A DNA stretch of 6,157 bases from Methylotenera sp. (GTDB lineage Bacteria; Pseudomonadota; Gammaproteobacteria; Burkholderiales; Methylophilaceae). The stretch covers positions 1 to 6,157 of the forward strand of contig JAIYEJ010000105.1 in the NCBI GenBank assembly GCA_027487055.1, given 5' to 3'. A program made the position numbers and the translations under genes. The notes beneath the pieces are model-generated. The model made no database searches. It was given only the letters and a program-made list of their open reading frames with translations, and was not told where the DNA came from. The first letter of the stretch is position 1. Each line of letters opens with the position of its first letter. Below are positions 5,606 through 6,157 of this stretch, one piece after another.

Positions 5606-6157
5606 TTAAATAAATTTAAATAAAGATAGGCCAGTTGTAGCTACAAAAGATTTTTGTGCGGCTTCCATAATCGTTTGCTGTTTGGCCAAGTCTGACAGTG
5701 CTGCAGTATAATCAAGATCTTCTAAGTCAGACAGTGATTTACTGTATTGCAAAGCTCGGTCGGTGCCTGCATTATCTAGGGCATCTAACTCATTTAATTT
5801 AGAACCTACTCCCGCGCGTATGGTTAATACATTATTGAGTGTGTCCTGCAAATTACCAATAGCAGTTGCTAAACCAGCTTCAAAATTAGCACGAGTTGTA
5901 GCATCAGTGATAGGCGTATTTAGTAAAGTAACGATGTTACTTAATGTTGCAAATACATCATTCCCCCCACCCTGAAAAACACTATCGCCAGTAACGTTAA
6001 CTGGCATTGCACGTTGGGCATCAACTTGCAAAGATTGCAGATTGCTATCTCCAACATAGCTAGCACCTGTAGCGTTTGGAATAAAAGGTTTAGTGTCTGT
6101 TTGGTAGCCTGCATATAAGTAGTTTCCAGAAGCGTCTCTGGTATTCGCCAAGCCTAT
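5606..6157 (-). CDS. flgL: Flagellar hook-associated protein 3 FlgL (N-terminal part outside window)
   Basis: The visible 183 residues are the C-terminal part of FlgL. The frame stays open to the window edge, so the TTG at 6151 is an internal Leu codon and not a start. The first visible residues, LANTRDASGNYLYAGYQTDTKPF, match the conserved stretch after the N-terminal helical region. The end, SDLEDLDYTAALSDLAKQQTIMEAAQKSFVATTGLSLFKFI, is the typical C-terminal D1/D0 helix of flagellin-like junction proteins. Compared with homologues of about 300 residues or more, about 120-130 N-terminal residues are missing. FlgL is exported through the FliPQR gate and forms the junction between FlgK and the flagellin filament. 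It converges with fliR with 13 bp between stop codons and is probably the last gene of a flg operon entering from the right (inference). Confidence 0.96.
   Translation of the reverse strand: MGLANTRDASGNYLYAGYQTDTKPFIPNATGASYVGDSNLQSLQVDAQRAMPVNVTGDSVFQGGGNDVFATLSNIVTLLNTPITDATTRANFEAGLATAIGNLQDTLNNVLTIRAGVGSKLNELDALDNAGTDRALQYSKSLSDLEDLDYTAALSDLAKQQTIMEAAQKSFVATTGLSLFKFI

Noticed and set aside
5763..5975. 70-residue plus-strand open frame opposite flgL
   Set aside because: It is fully antisense to the conserved flgL coding region and has no supporting features.
6149..6151. TTG as a possible flgL start codon on the minus strand
   Set aside because: The frame continues to the window edge, and the sequence here matches an internal conserved part of FlgL, so the gene is truncated by the window and not short.

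Overview
This window is a chromosomal flagellar locus from an AT-rich Gram-negative bacterium. The gene order fliL-fliM-fliN-fliO-fliP-fliQ-fliR and the protein sequences look proteobacterial. The low GC content together with a beta/gamma-type fli operon makes a betaproteobacterium such as a Methylophilaceae (Methylotenera-like) member my best guess. That placement is inference from general sequence character and no database was searched.

Layout. Positions 1-936 (+) hold the 3' part of a gene for a GGDEF-EAL protein. The end of the GGDEF domain and a complete EAL domain with intact catalytic motifs are visible, so c-di-GMP hydrolysis is expected. A 219-bp non-coding gap follows, with a possible but imperfect sigma-54-like element at 1008-1023. 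Positions 1156-5592 (+) carry seven flagellar genes in tight succession: fliL (stator-associated membrane protein), fliM and fliN (C-ring switch), and fliO, fliP, fliQ and fliR (type III export gate and its assembly factor). Gaps run from an 11-nt overlap (fliM/fliN) and a 4-nt overlap (fliO/fliP) to 58 nt (fliL/fliM), which suggests one operon with translational coupling. A perfect AT-rich inverted repeat followed by a T-rich run lies over the fliR stop codon and is the likely operon end. On the minus strand, converging with only 13 bp between stop codons, is the 3' part of flgL (hook-filament junction protein), cut off by the window end.

How the genes work together. FliP, FliQ and FliR, assembled with the help of FliO, form the membrane gate through which rod, hook and filament parts, including FlgL, are exported. 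FliM and FliN form the rotor switch that binds phospho-CheY and sets the rotation direction. FliL supports the stators around the rotor. The neighbouring EAL enzyme could lower c-di-GMP and so favour motility, but a direct link is only suggested by adjacency.

I found no mobile element, CRISPR array, tRNA/rRNA or unknown gene cassette. The region is ordinary core motility DNA. The points worth a second look are small regulatory structures at gene junctions, not a new system.
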